Assembly (NCBI RefSeq): GCF_036195325.1
Contig: NZ_CP108101.1
Coordinates: 3,658,001-3,722,000 of the forward strand
Direction: 5' to 3'
DNA length: 64,000 bases
From: Streptomyces sp. NBC_00234
GTDB lineage: Bacteria; Actinomycetota; Actinomycetes; Streptomycetales; Streptomycetaceae
This document shows positions 19,275 to 28,392 of this stretch, piece by piece. The first letter of the stretch is position 1, and the number at the start of each line of letters is the position of its first letter. Both the position numbers and the translations under genes were made by a program. The notes under the pieces are model-generated. The model was given only the letters and a program-made list of their open reading frames with translations. It did not search any database and was not told the origin of the DNA.

Positions 19275-20387
19275 GTGAACATCGACATCGCGGGCCTGCC
19301 CGCCGACCGCATCGTCTTCGAGACCTCGCCCCTCGCCGAGCTGGGGCTGGCTCTGCATGCGCTCTCCGAGCCCGGCCACCATCCGGGCGTGCACGGCTGG
19401 GCGACCGCGACCGCCGCCTCCCTGGAGCCCGACCTCGCGGACCGGCTGCACGAGGCGGAGTTCCTCTGGCGCAACACCTTCTCGGACGTCTTCATGCCGT
19501 TCGCCGGGGTGCGTGGCGGTGACGGCAGGACCGGGGCGACCCTCGCCGAGGACCTGGACATCCTCGACAAGCTCGACGACGAGCGGTTCGTCGCCGCCGC
19601 CCTGGAGTTCACCTGCGCCAGCCACTACGCCACCGGCGCACCGTCCCCCCTGACGAGCGACGTGATGCGGACCCGCGCGCTGGACCTGGCCGCCGCCCGC
19701 GGACCGCAGCAGGCGGAGTTCGCCCAGCAGCTGCTCAACGACCCGGCGTCCGTACGACGGTGGATCCGGCGCCTCTTCGAGGACTGCGAGCAGGCGTTCT
19801 TCGCGGACACCTGGCGACGGGTGCAGGTCCAGCTCGTCGCCGACGCCCGGCACAAGACGGAGCTGCTGCGGCGCAAGGGGCTCGACGAGGCGGTGGGCGC
19901 GGTCTCCCCCGCCCTGTCGCTGAACGAGGGCGGGACCCGGATCGTCGTCGACAAGCTCACCGAAGGCCGGACCAACGCCGCCGACCCCGCCGTCGGCGCG
20001 GGCCTCACGCTCATACCGACCACGTTCGGCTGGCCGCACCTGATGGTGCTGCACGCCCAGGGCTGGCGGCCGGTGATCCACTACCCGGTGCACCGCCCCG
20101 AGCTGCCCTCCCCCGCGTCCGTCGAGCTGCTCCAGCTCCGGATGGAGGCGCTGGCCCATCCGATGCGGATGCGCCTGTGCCGCAACCTCGCCCGTTCCCC
20201 GTACTCCACCAGCGAACTCGCCGACTCGCACGGAATCACGGCCCCCGAGGTCTCCCGCCATCTCTCGGTACTGAAGAAGGCCGGTCTCGTCACCACCCGC
20301 CGGCGCGGCCGGTACGTCCTGCACCAGCTGGACCTGACCGTGGTGACCCGGCTCGGCAGCGACTTCCTGGAGGGGGTCCTGCGCTGA
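19275..20387 (+). CDS. ArsR-type winged-helix regulator with large N-terminal DUF5937-like domain
   Basis: The 370-residue product starts at the GTG at 19275, since GGAGGG at 19263-19268 has 6-base spacing to it; a GTG at 19269 overlaps the site. Residues 1-270 are a large domain typical of actinobacterial ArsR-family proteins (IVFETSPLAELGLALHALSE and later LTLIPTTFGWPHLMVLH). Residues about 290-365 are the winged helix: EALAHPMRMRLCRNLARSP, TSELADSHGITAPEVSRHLS, VLKKAGLVTTRRRGRYVLHQ. No metal-binding cysteines are seen in the helix. The target is unknown. Confidence 0.85.
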   Translation: MNIDIAGLPADRIVFETSPLAELGLALHALSEPGHHPGVHGWATATAASLEPDLADRLHEAEFLWRNTFSDVFMPFAGVRGGDGRTGATLAEDLDILDKLDDERFVAAALEFTCASHYATGAPSPLTSDVMRTRALDLAAARGPQQAEFAQQLLNDPASVRRWIRRLFEDCEQAFFADTWRRVQVQLVADARHKTELLRRKGLDEAVGAVSPALSLNEGGTRIVVDKLTEGRTNAADPAVGAGLTLIPTTFGWPHLMVLHAQGWRPVIHYPVHRPELPSPASVELLQLRMEALAHPMRMRLCRNLARSPYSTSELADSHGITAPEVSRHLSVLKKAGLVTTRRRGRYVLHQLDLTVVTRLGSDFLEGVLR

Positions 20388-20415
20388 GGCGGCGCATCCC
20401 GCCCCCTCCGTGCGT

Positions 20416-21090
20416 TCAGCCCGCTCCGCCGCCGGCCCGGACCAGGCCCGTCTCGTAGGCGAGGACGACGACCTGCACCCGGTCGCGCAGGTTCAGCTTC
20501 GTCAGGATGCGGCCGACGTGCGTCTTCACGGTCGCCTCGGACAGCACCAGCCGTGCCGCGATCTCGCCGTTCGACAGCCCCTGGGCGACCAGCATCATCA
20601 CTTCGCGTTCCCGCTCGGTGAGCTTCTCGATGTGCTTGTGCTGGGGGTCCTTGCCGCTGCTGGGCAGCATCGAGGAGAAGCGGTCCAGCAGCCGGCGGGT
20701 GGTGGACGGAGCGACGACCGCGTCACCGCTGTGCACGGAGCGGATCGCGGCGAGCAGTTCACCGGGCGGCACGTCCTTGAGCATGAAGCCGCTGGCCCCC
20801 GCCTTCAGCCCGGAGAAGGCGTACTCGTCCAGGTCGAACGTGGTCAGGATGAGCACCTTGGGCGGATCGGCCTGCGCGCAGATGCGCCGGGTCGCCTCGA
20901 CGCCGTCCAGTCTCGGCATGCGTACGTCCATCAGCACCACGTCGACGGCGGTGGCGCGCAGCACCTCGATCGCCTCCGCGCCGTCACCGGCCTCGGCCAC
21001 GACCTCCATGTCCGGCTGGGCGGCAAGCACCATCCGGAATCCGGTGCGCAGCAGCACCTGATCGTCGACGAGCATCACGCGGATCGCCAT
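20416..21090 (-). CDS. NarL/FixJ-type response regulator
   Basis: This 224-residue response regulator has a receiver domain with acidic residues LVDD (9-10), phospho-acceptor Asp55 in VVLMDVRMPRLDG and the switch residues in VLILTTFD and ASGFMLKDVP. The C-terminal LuxR helix-turn-helix is at about 150-215 (LTEREREVMMLVAQGLSNGE, IAARLVLSEATVKTHVGRIL). It is 102 bases downstream of its cognate histidine kinase on the same strand. Target genes are not evident. Confidence 0.96.
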   Translation of the reverse strand: MAIRVMLVDDQVLLRTGFRMVLAAQPDMEVVAEAGDGAEAIEVLRATAVDVVLMDVRMPRLDGVEATRRICAQADPPKVLILTTFDLDEYAFSGLKAGASGFMLKDVPPGELLAAIRSVHSGDAVVAPSTTRRLLDRFSSMLPSSGKDPQHKHIEKLTEREREVMMLVAQGLSNGEIAARLVLSEATVKTHVGRILTKLNLRDRVQVVVLAYETGLVRAGGGAG

Positions 21091-21148
21091 GAGGTGTCCT
21101 GTTCTCCTGGTCAGAGGGTCTGCGGGCTTTTCAACGCGTCTGGGCCTC

Positions 21149-21186
21149 TCGTTCGGATCATGCCGGGCTCGACCTGATCCAAACGA
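21149..21186. repeat. Inverted repeat between histidine kinase and response regulator
   Basis: TCGTTCGGATCA at 21149-21160 pairs with 21175-21186 (11 of 12 bases) around a 14-base loop. It lies in the 102-base gap between the kinase stop and the regulator start. It could be an operator, a processing hairpin or a weak terminator. Confidence 0.45.
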
Positions 21187-21192
21187 AAGACC

Positions 21193-22398
21193 CTAGTGGC
21201 CGGGCTTCAGCGGCAGCAGGGCGCTGATCCGGAATCCGCCGCCGGGCCGCGGCCCGGCGTCCAGCGTGCCGCCGACCATGCCGACCCGCTCCCGCATCCC
21301 GATCATGCCGTGCCCCGCTCCGTCGGCGCCGCCGTCCTCGTACAGCTCGTGGGCCGCCCCCCGGCCGTCGTCCTCGACGAGGAGCCCCAGGCCGTCGTCG
21401 AAGTAGACCAGCCGCACACTGGCACCGGCATCGGGACCGCCGTGCTTGCGGGTGTTGGTGAGGGCTTCCTGCACGATGCGGTACGCGGTCAGCTCCACCC
21501 CGCTGGGCAGGGGGCGCGGGGTGCCCTCGATCTTGAAGTCCACCGCAAGGCCGGTCTGCCGGACCTGCTCGATCAGGTCCTCGATCTGCCCGACGTCCGG
21601 CTGCGGTACGTACTCCCCGCTCTCCGGGGCGTCTCCGGTGCGCAGCACCCCGAGCAGCCTGCGCATCTCCGCGAGTGCCTGGCGGCCGGTGCTCGAAATC
21701 GTCTCCAACGCCTGCCGCGCCTGGTCCGGCGCCGCATCCATGACGTACGCGGCCCCGTCGGCCTGGACCACCATCACCGAGACGTTGTGGGCGACCACGT
21801 CGTGCAGTTCACGGGCGATCCGGGCGCGTTCGGCGGCCACCGCGACCTTCGACTGCGCCTCGCGCTCCCGCTCCAGGCGGGCGGCGCGCTCCTCCAGCTG
21901 GTCGAAGTAGGCACGCCGGGTCCGCATCGAGTCGCCGAGCACCCAGGCGAGCACGAAGGGCACCGTCATGACGACCACGACGAAGACGGACTGCGCCCAG
22001 CTGCCCTGGGTGCTCTCGTCCGGCCAGCGCAGCCGCGAAAGGCCGGCCGCGCCGAGACTGCAGACCAGGGCCAGCCTGGACGCCCAGCGCTCCCCGACGG
22101 TGGCCACGGTGAAGATGATCACGAGCATCGCGAAGTCCGCGACACCGGGCGGGACGTCGAGCACCAACTGCGCGACACCCATCACGACGGTGAGCAGCAG
22201 CATCTTCTCGGGGGCCCGGCGGCGCAGCGCGACGACGGTGCAGAGGCCCAGGACGATCGGCACCGCGAGGATGCGCTCCTGCGCGTCACCGGGCTGTTCG
22301 GCCACCATCGACACGCCGGAGAGCCCGAGGAGGAAGACAGCCCAGAAACTGTCGACGCCCGTCGGGTGTCTGCGGATGAAGTCGTAGAGGCGCTGCAC
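21193..22398 (-). CDS. Two-component sensor histidine kinase (HisKA_3 type)
   Basis: The 401-residue kinase has about five membrane helices in residues 15-155, a coiled linker at 160-190, and the dimerisation/phospho-acceptor domain [20 protein letters not shown] with His199. The catalytic domain follows, with an N-box in [17 protein letters not shown] and G-boxes in LLVEDDGRG and [18 protein letters not shown]. No large extracellular sensor is present, so it probably senses membrane or intramembrane signals. It is transcribed before its response regulator. Confidence 0.95.
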   Translation of the reverse strand: MQRLYDFIRRHPTGVDSFWAVFLLGLSGVSMVAEQPGDAQERILAVPIVLGLCTVVALRRRAPEKMLLLTVVMGVAQLVLDVPPGVADFAMLVIIFTVATVGERWASRLALVCSLGAAGLSRLRWPDESTQGSWAQSVFVVVVMTVPFVLAWVLGDSMRTRRAYFDQLEERAARLEREREAQSKVAVAAERARIARELHDVVAHNVSVMVVQADGAAYVMDAAPDQARQALETISSTGRQALAEMRRLLGVLRTGDAPESGEYVPQPDVGQIEDLIEQVRQTGLAVDFKIEGTPRPLPSGVELTAYRIVQEALTNTRKHGGPDAGASVRLVYFDDGLGLLVEDDGRGAAHELYEDGGADGAGHGMIGMRERVGMVGGTLDAGPRPGGGFRISALLPLKPGH

Positions 22399-22494
22399 GT
22401 AACCCAGCGTAGGGATAGCAGATCGGTGCCCGGGTCAGCCGAAGGGCCGATCCAGGTCCTGGGACCGTACTCCCCAAGGTGGAGACTTGCCTAC

Positions 22495-23490
22495 GTGACG
22501 GATGAGTGGTGTGGGTGGCAGGAAGCGGCTGAGACCGCTTTGTACGGGGACGAGGGCTTTTATCGAAGGCCGGAGGGACCCGTGGGACATTTCCGCACGT
22601 CGGTGCATGCCTCCCCGCTCTTCGCCTCCGCCGTCGCCCGGCTGCTGGCCGGGACGGCGCGGGATCTCGGCACGGACGAGGTCTCCTTGGTGGACGTGGG
22701 AGCGGGCCGGGGCGAACTGCTGACGGGCGTGCTGGCGGCGGTGCCCGCCGGCCTGAAGGTACGGGCGTACGCGGTGGAGATCGCCGGGCGACCGCCCGGC
22801 CTCGATCCCCGGATCGAGTGGTGCGCGGAGATTCCGCAGGGGGTCACCGGGCTGCTGTTCGCCAACGAATGGCTGGACAACGTCCCGACGGAGATCGCGG
22901 AGGTCGACGGCGACGGGGTGGCGCGCTACGTCCACGTCCGTCGGACGGACGGCGCGGAACGGCTGGGCGAGGCCGTGACCGGGGCGGACGCGGAGTGGCT
23001 GGCGCGCTGGTGGCCGCTGGCGGACCCCGGCGACCGGGCGGAGATCGGCCGGCCGCGGGACGAGGCGTGGGTGCGGGCGGTCGCGTCCCTGGCCGGGGGC
23101 CTGGCGGTAGCGGCCGACTACGCGCACGTACGGGGCGCGAGGCCGCCGTACGGAACGCTGACCGCTTTCCGGGCGGGCCGCGAGGTGCGGCCGGTGCCGG
23201 ACGGCAGCTGCGACCTCACCTCCCATGTGGCGCTGGACGCGTGCGCGGAGGCGGGGAGCGCCCTGGCCGGCGTACCGGCCGAGGTGCGTGATCAGCGTGC
23301 GGCGCTCCGGGAGCTGGGTATCAGCGGTGAACGGCCGCCGCTCTCCCTGGCGTCGACCGACCCCACCGCGTACGTCCGGGCGCTCTCCGCGTCGGGCGAG
23401 GCGGCGGAGCTCACGGCGCGCGGCGGACTGGGTGATTTCGGCTGGCTGCTGCAAGGTGTGCGGACACCCGGCGGCGCCTCCGGCGGCTGA
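22495..23490 (+). CDS. SAM-dependent methyltransferase, MidA/NDUFAF7 family
   Basis: The 331-residue product starts at the GTG at 22495, after GGTGGAG. The SAM motif is [18 protein letters not shown]. Family features of PF02636 (the NDUFAF7/MidA group) are the N-terminal [19 protein letters not shown], the acidic [19 protein letters not shown] and the C-terminal [13 protein letters not shown]. In mitochondria NDUFAF7 dimethylates an arginine in NDUFS2, the complex I subunit homologous to NuoD. The next gene here, 50 bases downstream on the same strand, is a nuoD, so the bacterial pair may be enzyme and substrate. That link is inferred. Confidence 0.82.
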   Translation: MTDEWCGWQEAAETALYGDEGFYRRPEGPVGHFRTSVHASPLFASAVARLLAGTARDLGTDEVSLVDVGAGRGELLTGVLAAVPAGLKVRAYAVEIAGRPPGLDPRIEWCAEIPQGVTGLLFANEWLDNVPTEIAEVDGDGVARYVHVRRTDGAERLGEAVTGADAEWLARWWPLADPGDRAEIGRPRDEAWVRAVASLAGGLAVAADYAHVRGARPPYGTLTAFRAGREVRPVPDGSCDLTSHVALDACAEAGSALAGVPAEVRDQRAALRELGISGERPPLSLASTDPTAYVRALSASGEAAELTARGGLGDFGWLLQGVRTPGGASGG

Positions 23491-23540
23491 GGGGCGGGGT
23501 CCGGGGCGGAGCCCCTGGTACCCGGGGGATACTGTCCGGC

Positions 23541-24683
23541 ATGACGGAGACGACGGTCGGCATCGGCGGCGCGGCAGAGAGCACCGACATGGTGCTCAAC
23601 ATCGGCCCCCAGCATCCCTCGACACACGGCGTGCTCCGCCTGCGGCTCGTCATCGACGGCGAGCGGATCCAGCACGCCGAACCGGTCATCGGCTACATGC
23701 ACCGCGGCGCCGAGAAGCTCTTCGAGGCCCGGGACTACCGGCAGATCGTGATGCTCGCCAACCGCCACGACTGGCTGTCGGCGTTCTCCAACGAGCTGGG
23801 TGTCGTGATGGCCGTCGAGCGCATGCTCGGCATGGAGGTCCCCGAGCGCGCCGTGTGGACGCGGACGCTGCTCGCCGAGCTGAACCGGGTGCTGAACCAC
23901 CTGATGTTCCTCGGCTCGTACCCCCTCGAACTGGGCGGGATCACCCCGATGTTCCACGCCTTCCGGGAGCGCGAGGAGCTCCAAGCCGTGATGGAGGAGG
24001 TCTCCGGCGGCCGGATGCACTACATGTTCAACCGGGTCGGCGGGCTCAAGGAGGACCTTCCCGCCGGCTGGCTCGGCCGCGCACGGGACGCGATCGCCTC
24101 GGTGCGGTCCCGGATGGACGTGTACGACAAGCTGGTGCTCGGCAACGAGATCTTCCGCGGCCGTACCCGCGGGGTGGGTGTCCTCTCCGCCGAAGCCGTG
24201 CACGCGTACGGGGTGTCCGGGCCGATCGCACGCGCCTCGGGCGTCGACTTCGACCTGCGGCGCGACGAGCCGTATCTCGCGTACGGGGAGCTCCGGGACA
24301 CGCTCAAGGTGGTCACCGCGACCGAGGGCGACTGCCTGGCACGGTTCGAGTGCCTGCTGGGGCAGACGCACAACTCGCTGGATCTCGCGGACGCCTGCCT
24401 GGACCGGATGGCCGATCTGGCGCCGGGTCCGATCAACCAGCGGCTGCCCAAGGTGCTGAAGGCTCCGGAGGGCCACACCTACGCGTGGACCGAGAATCCG
24501 CTCGGCATCAACGGCTACTACCTGGTGTCCAAGGGCGAGAAGACCCCGTACCGGCTGAAGCTCCGCTCCGCCTCGTTCAACAACATCCAGGCCCTCACCG
24601 AACTGCTGCCCGGCACCCTGGTCGCCGACATGGTGGCGATCCTGGGATCGCTCTTCTTCGTCGTCGGCGACATCGACAAGTAG
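23541..24683 (+). CDS. nuoD: NADH-quinone oxidoreductase subunit D, orphan copy
   Basis: This 380-residue protein has the full NuoD/49-kDa sequence: [20 protein letters not shown] (residues 20-39), [63 protein letters not shown] and the C-terminal [25 protein letters not shown] region. The quinone-site histidine and tyrosine neighbourhood looks intact. Arg55 in MHRG aligns with human NDUFS2 Arg118, the residue methylated by NDUFAF7. No other nuo gene is nearby, so it is a second nuoD outside the main operon, paired with a MidA-like methyltransferase. Confidence 0.93.
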   Translation: MTETTVGIGGAAESTDMVLNIGPQHPSTHGVLRLRLVIDGERIQHAEPVIGYMHRGAEKLFEARDYRQIVMLANRHDWLSAFSNELGVVMAVERMLGMEVPERAVWTRTLLAELNRVLNHLMFLGSYPLELGGITPMFHAFREREELQAVMEEVSGGRMHYMFNRVGGLKEDLPAGWLGRARDAIASVRSRMDVYDKLVLGNEIFRGRTRGVGVLSAEAVHAYGVSGPIARASGVDFDLRRDEPYLAYGELRDTLKVVTATEGDCLARFECLLGQTHNSLDLADACLDRMADLAPGPINQRLPKVLKAPEGHTYAWTENPLGINGYYLVSKGEKTPYRLKLRSASFNNIQALTELLPGTLVADMVAILGSLFFVVGDIDK

Positions 24684-24697
24684 CCGCCCGCGCGCCG

Positions 24698-25729
24698 CTA
24701 CGAGGAGATGGCGCTGCGCAGCCCGGCGACGTCCAGCTGCTCGGTCTCGTCGTGCGCGGTGAGGTCGATGACCTTGCCCACGGCGCGGTTCTCCGCCGTT
24801 CCCGTCCGGTGGGCGGCGAGGGCTTCCTCGCCCACCACGTCGGCCAGGTCCTCGTTCTGCACGGACTCGATCGCGGCGTTCGTCTTCTGCGTACCGAAGA
24901 AGTCGAAGCTGCCCTGCGGGACGAGGTGCCGGCGCGAGGCCGCGTACGGGACGACGGCCGAGGCGACCGGAATGGGGCGCGGCGCCTGTACGGGTACGGG
25001 CGAGAGCTGCGGGGCGGGCAGGGCGGTCGACGGGCGGCGGTGCTGGTGGTCGCCCGTCCCGGCGCCCGCCGCGTGCTTCCCCTTCGGGCCTTCCGCCTCC
25101 GCGTCCCGCGTCCTGGCACGCTCCGCGAGGTCGCGCTCCCTGGCCTGTTCGGCGGTGTGGCGCGCCTCCTGGAGGGCCGCGTTGCGGGTGAGGTCCCGCA
25201 GTGCCTGGGCGGCACGGAGGTACGCGCCCGGCGTGGGCGTGGAGCGGGCGGCGGGCAACTCCCGGGGAGCGGTGGCCGCTTCGATCGCCAGCTGCCTGCG
25301 GCCTTCCAGCGCACTGGCCCGCTCGGTCTCGGCGTTCGCGTACCGGCGCAGCAGCGCGGCGTGTTCCCCGCGCAGACCGGCGAGCTCCACCCGCTTGCGA
25401 CGCAGCTTCGTCTCCAGCCGGGTGCGCAGCTCCCTCGATTCCTCGAGATCGGCCTCGAGCTCGGCTATGCGCTCCTCGGTCTTCCACTCGTCGCTGGCGC
25501 GGGCACGCGTCAGCTCCGCGACGCGCAGTCCCGCGGCCCGGTCCCAGCTGCGCATCAGATACGCGCCGGTGACGGCGGCTGCCGCCGCGGCGGCCACCAG
25601 ACCGCGCAGGGCGAGAGGCTCCGCGAGCAGCCAGGCGCCGGCGGCACAGACGACCGACACTCCGGCCACCAGGGAAGGAGGCAGGATTCTGTGCAGGGGT
25701 GGCGAATGGCGGTGACGTCCACGTGGCAT
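24698..25729 (-). CDS. Membrane-anchored coiled-coil protein (hypothetical)
   Basis: This 343-residue protein has two N-terminal membrane helices (about 18-58: LVAGVSVVCAAGAWLLAEPL and RGLVAAAAAAAVTGAYLMRS), then a long coiled coil (about 75-150, ERIAELEADLEESRELRTRL onward), a second helical stretch at 165-215, a Pro/Ala linker and a conserved-looking tail with GSFDFFGTQKTNAAIESVQN. The tail suggests a binding site. Function is unknown; such layouts occur in polarity or cell-envelope scaffolds. It converges with nuoD (14-base gap). Confidence 0.75.
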   Translation of the reverse strand: MPRGRHRHSPPLHRILPPSLVAGVSVVCAAGAWLLAEPLALRGLVAAAAAAAVTGAYLMRSWDRAAGLRVAELTRARASDEWKTEERIAELEADLEESRELRTRLETKLRRKRVELAGLRGEHAALLRRYANAETERASALEGRRQLAIEAATAPRELPAARSTPTPGAYLRAAQALRDLTRNAALQEARHTAEQARERDLAERARTRDAEAEGPKGKHAAGAGTGDHQHRRPSTALPAPQLSPVPVQAPRPIPVASAVVPYAASRRHLVPQGSFDFFGTQKTNAAIESVQNEDLADVVGEEALAAHRTGTAENRAVGKVIDLTAHDETEQLDVAGLRSAISS

Positions 25730-25835
25730 GGCTCGAAATTTACCGTGCGTACGGGTTACTTGGGAGACCGCCCGGCAATCTGTTCCCCGCCGGTTACCTG
25801 ACGGCCTCCCGAAGCACCCGAATCATCGCTCTTCC

Positions 25836-26813
25836 CTACGCGAGCAAGCCTTTCGCCCGGAGATACTCCTTGGCCACATCGGCGGGCTTGGCGCGCTCGG
25901 CGTCGACCTTGCGGTTCAGTTCCGCGAGGTCCTGCGTGGTGAGTGCCTTGGTGAGCTTCCCGAGCGCGTCGGCAATGTCCTGCGCTCCGGCGTCCTTGGC
26001 ATTGAGGACCGGCAGCACGTTGTCGGCGTTCTGCAGCTTCTTGTCGTCGTCCAGGAACACCAGGCCGTAACTGTCCAGCACCGCGTCCGTGGTGGTCGTC
26101 AGAACGAGCTGGTCCTTGCCGTCCTTGACGGCCTGCTTCGACTGCGGAGTGCCGACACCCTTGGGGTCGATACCGGTGACGTCAATGCCGTACGTCTTCT
26201 TCAGACCCGGTGCGCAGAACGGCCGGACCTCGCACTCGTCACCGGCGGCGATCTTCACCTTGATCTTCGACCTGCCGAGGTCCGAAAGGGTCGTGAGGTT
26301 GTTCTTCTCGGCGAATTCCTTCGTCACCGCGAAGGCGTTCTGATCGACGGCCTCGCCCGCGGGGAGCACCTTCAGTCCGAGCGGTCCGGCGAGCTTCTCC
26401 AGGGCGGCGACCGTGGCGGCGGCATCTCCGGAGGCGACGGGCTTCTTCTCCGCCTCGCTCGCGCCGTTCACCTTGGCGTTGAGGAATTCGGCGATCGTCG
26501 CCGCGTATTCCGGTACGACGTCGATCTCGCCCTTCTCCAGCGAGGGTTCGTACAGCTCACGGTTCTTCACGGTGGTGATCGAGGTGCTGTATCCGGCCTC
26601 GCCGAGCACCTGTGCGTACAGCTCGGCGAGCACCTTGGACTCGGTGAACGACGCGGCGCCCACGACGAGCGAGCCCTTCTTGGAGCCCGAGCCCGAGGTG
26701 CTGTCCGAACCGCTCTTTCCCTCTTCCAGGCTGTCGCCGCCGCACGCGGCGAGCGACCCGGCGAGCGCGACCATTCCGATGACCGCACCCGCTATGCGCG
26801 AGGTCCTGCTCAT
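25836..26813 (-). CDS. Osmoprotectant ABC transporter substrate-binding lipoprotein
   Basis: This 325-residue lipoprotein has signal and lipobox at about 1-24 (VALAGSLAACGGD, lipidated Cys24). The OpuAC/ProX-type fold follows: LVVGAASFTESKVLAELYAQ, GEIDVVPEYAATIAEFLNAK and DQLVLTTTTDAVLDSYGLVF. The family binds glycine betaine, choline or related compatible solutes. A Ser/Gly-rich tether (SGSDSTSGSGS) separates the lipid from the domain. GGAGAA precedes the ATG at 26813. It is the last gene of a leftward permease-permease-binding protein operon. Confidence 0.93.
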   Translation of the reverse strand: MSRTSRIAGAVIGMVALAGSLAACGGDSLEEGKSGSDSTSGSGSKKGSLVVGAASFTESKVLAELYAQVLGEAGYSTSITTVKNRELYEPSLEKGEIDVVPEYAATIAEFLNAKVNGASEAEKKPVASGDAAATVAALEKLAGPLGLKVLPAGEAVDQNAFAVTKEFAEKNNLTTLSDLGRSKIKVKIAAGDECEVRPFCAPGLKKTYGIDVTGIDPKGVGTPQSKQAVKDGKDQLVLTTTTDAVLDSYGLVFLDDDKKLQNADNVLPVLNAKDAGAQDIADALGKLTKALTTQDLAELNRKVDAERAKPADVAKEYLRAKGLLA

Positions 26814-26858
26814 GATGTTCTCCGTCCACAGCGAAAGGTGACAAACAGCTGCACGGCG

Positions 26859-27533
26859 TCAGGCACTCCGCCGGCGGCGCAGAGGGGACAGCAGCCGGTC
26901 CAGTCCGATCAGCGTCCCCTCGACCACCAGGGCGAGCCCGGCGACCAGCACCGCGCCAGCGAAGACCTGCGCGGTGTCGTACGTGTTGAATCCGGCGGTG
27001 ATGATCCGGCCCAGGCCGCCCAGCCCGACCATCGCCGCGATGGAGGCGGTGGCCACCACCTGGACGGCGGCGGAGCGCAGGCCGGTCATGATCATCGGGT
27101 AGGCGAGCGGCAGCTCGACCCGTGCGAAGAGCTGCCCGCCGGACATCCCCATGCCCCGGGCGGCCTCGACCACGGACCGGTCGACCTCGGTCATCCCGAC
27201 GTAGGCGTTGGTGAGCAGCGGCGGCACGGCGAACAGCACCAGCGCGATGATCGTGGGCCAGTAGCCGGAGTTGCGCAGGGGCGTGAGCATGAACAGGGCC
27301 AGCACCGCGAAGACCGGCACGGCGCGCCCCACGTTGGAGATGTTGACCGCGAGCGCACCCCCCTTGCCGAGGTGTCCCAGGTACAGCGCGAGCGGCAGGG
27401 CGAGCGCGCAGGCCAGCGCGAGCGCCACCCCGCTGACGTACAGATGCTCACCGAGCCGGTGCGCGGCCCCGCTCTCCCCCGACCAGTTGGCCCCGGTGGT
27501 GAGCCAGGTCCAGGCGTCGCCGATGACTCCCAC
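26859..27533 (-). CDS. Osmoprotectant ABC transporter permease (second)
   Basis: This 224-residue inner-membrane permease of the BPD_transp_1 class has about five to six helices and the EAA-type loop around EAARGMGMSGGQLFARVELP. The start is a GTG at 27533, 3 bases after the first permease stop. It carries the compatible solute through the membrane with the other permease, driven by the divergent ATPase. The N-terminal portion (VIGDAWTWLTTGANWSGESG) is periplasm-facing, as in OpuCD-type subunits. Confidence 0.92.
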   Translation of the reverse strand: MGVIGDAWTWLTTGANWSGESGAAHRLGEHLYVSGVALALACALALPLALYLGHLGKGGALAVNISNVGRAVPVFAVLALFMLTPLRNSGYWPTIIALVLFAVPPLLTNAYVGMTEVDRSVVEAARGMGMSGGQLFARVELPLAYPMIMTGLRSAAVQVVATASIAAMVGLGGLGRIITAGFNTYDTAQVFAGAVLVAGLALVVEGTLIGLDRLLSPLRRRRSA

Positions 27534-27536
27534 GGG

Positions 27537-28235
27537 TCAGCCCGCCTCCACCTTCGCGACGAGTGGCCCGCCCCCGGGGCGGTCCGTCGCGCGTATTCGG
27601 GTCCAGGGCGTCAGCAGTCGCTGCACGCCGAGCAGCAGCAGATCGGCGGCGACCGCGAGGAGCACGCAGAGCACCGACGCGGTCAGCACCTGGGCCTTGA
27701 AGAGGCTCGGCAGCGCGTCCTCGATGAGATTGCCGAGGCCGCCCTTGCCGACGAGCGAGCCCACGGTCGTGAGCGCCACCGTCGACACCGTGGCTATCCG
27801 CAGGCCCGCCATCAGGGCGGGCAGCGCCAGGGGCAGTTCGACTTCCCACAGCAGCCGCGCCGGGCCGTACCCCATGCCCCTCGCGGCGTCCTTGACCTCC
27901 TGCGGCACCGCTTCGAGACCGGCCAGGATGTTCCGCACGAGAATGGTGAGCGAGTAGAGCACCAGGCCGGTGACGACCAGCGCCGCGGACAGCCCGAACA
28001 GCGGCAGCAGCAGCGAGAACATCGCCAGCGACGGCACGGTGTAGAGCACGGTCGTCAGACCCAGCACCGGCCCCGCGAAGTGCCGTCCGCGCCGGGCCAG
28101 GAGCGCCAGCGGAAAGGCCACCGCCAGTCCGATCAGGACCGAGACAGCGGTGATCCAGATGTGCTGGACGGTCGCATCGGTCAACTCCTGGCTGCGGGAA
28201 CGCAGATACTCGCCGCAGATCCAGTCGTTCGCCAC
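27537..28235 (-). CDS. Osmoprotectant ABC transporter permease (first)
   Basis: The 232-residue permease starts at the GTG at 28235 with GGAGAG upstream. The open frame runs about 120 codons further upstream, but that part lies on the promoter and the start of the divergent ATPase gene. The core has VLYTVPSLAMFSLLLPLFGL and the EAA-type loop EVKDAARGMGYGPARLLWEV followed by LPLALPALMAGLRIATVSTV. It opens with ANDWICGEYLRSRSQEL, typical of OpuCB-type subunits. It is the first gene of the leftward operon. Confidence 0.9.
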   Translation of the reverse strand: MANDWICGEYLRSRSQELTDATVQHIWITAVSVLIGLAVAFPLALLARRGRHFAGPVLGLTTVLYTVPSLAMFSLLLPLFGLSAALVVTGLVLYSLTILVRNILAGLEAVPQEVKDAARGMGYGPARLLWEVELPLALPALMAGLRIATVSTVALTTVGSLVGKGGLGNLIEDALPSLFKAQVLTASVLCVLLAVAADLLLLGVQRLLTPWTRIRATDRPGGGPLVAKVEAG

Positions 28236-28392
28236 GAGGCAGTTCTCTCCTGCCACCCGTCCCACCCCCTGATTACCGTCGCGTTCTCCCGAACTGATGT
28301 CTGGCGACCCTATCCTCGACCACTGACAATCGCCGAGGCCGTCGCATTCCGGCAACACGGCCTTCACAGAACGCGCGTCACAATGGGGAACC

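Noticed and set aside
21196..23490. 764-codon open frame including the methyltransferase
   Set aside because: The part before 22495 is antisense to the histidine kinase; the methyltransferase starts at the GTG with a ribosome site.
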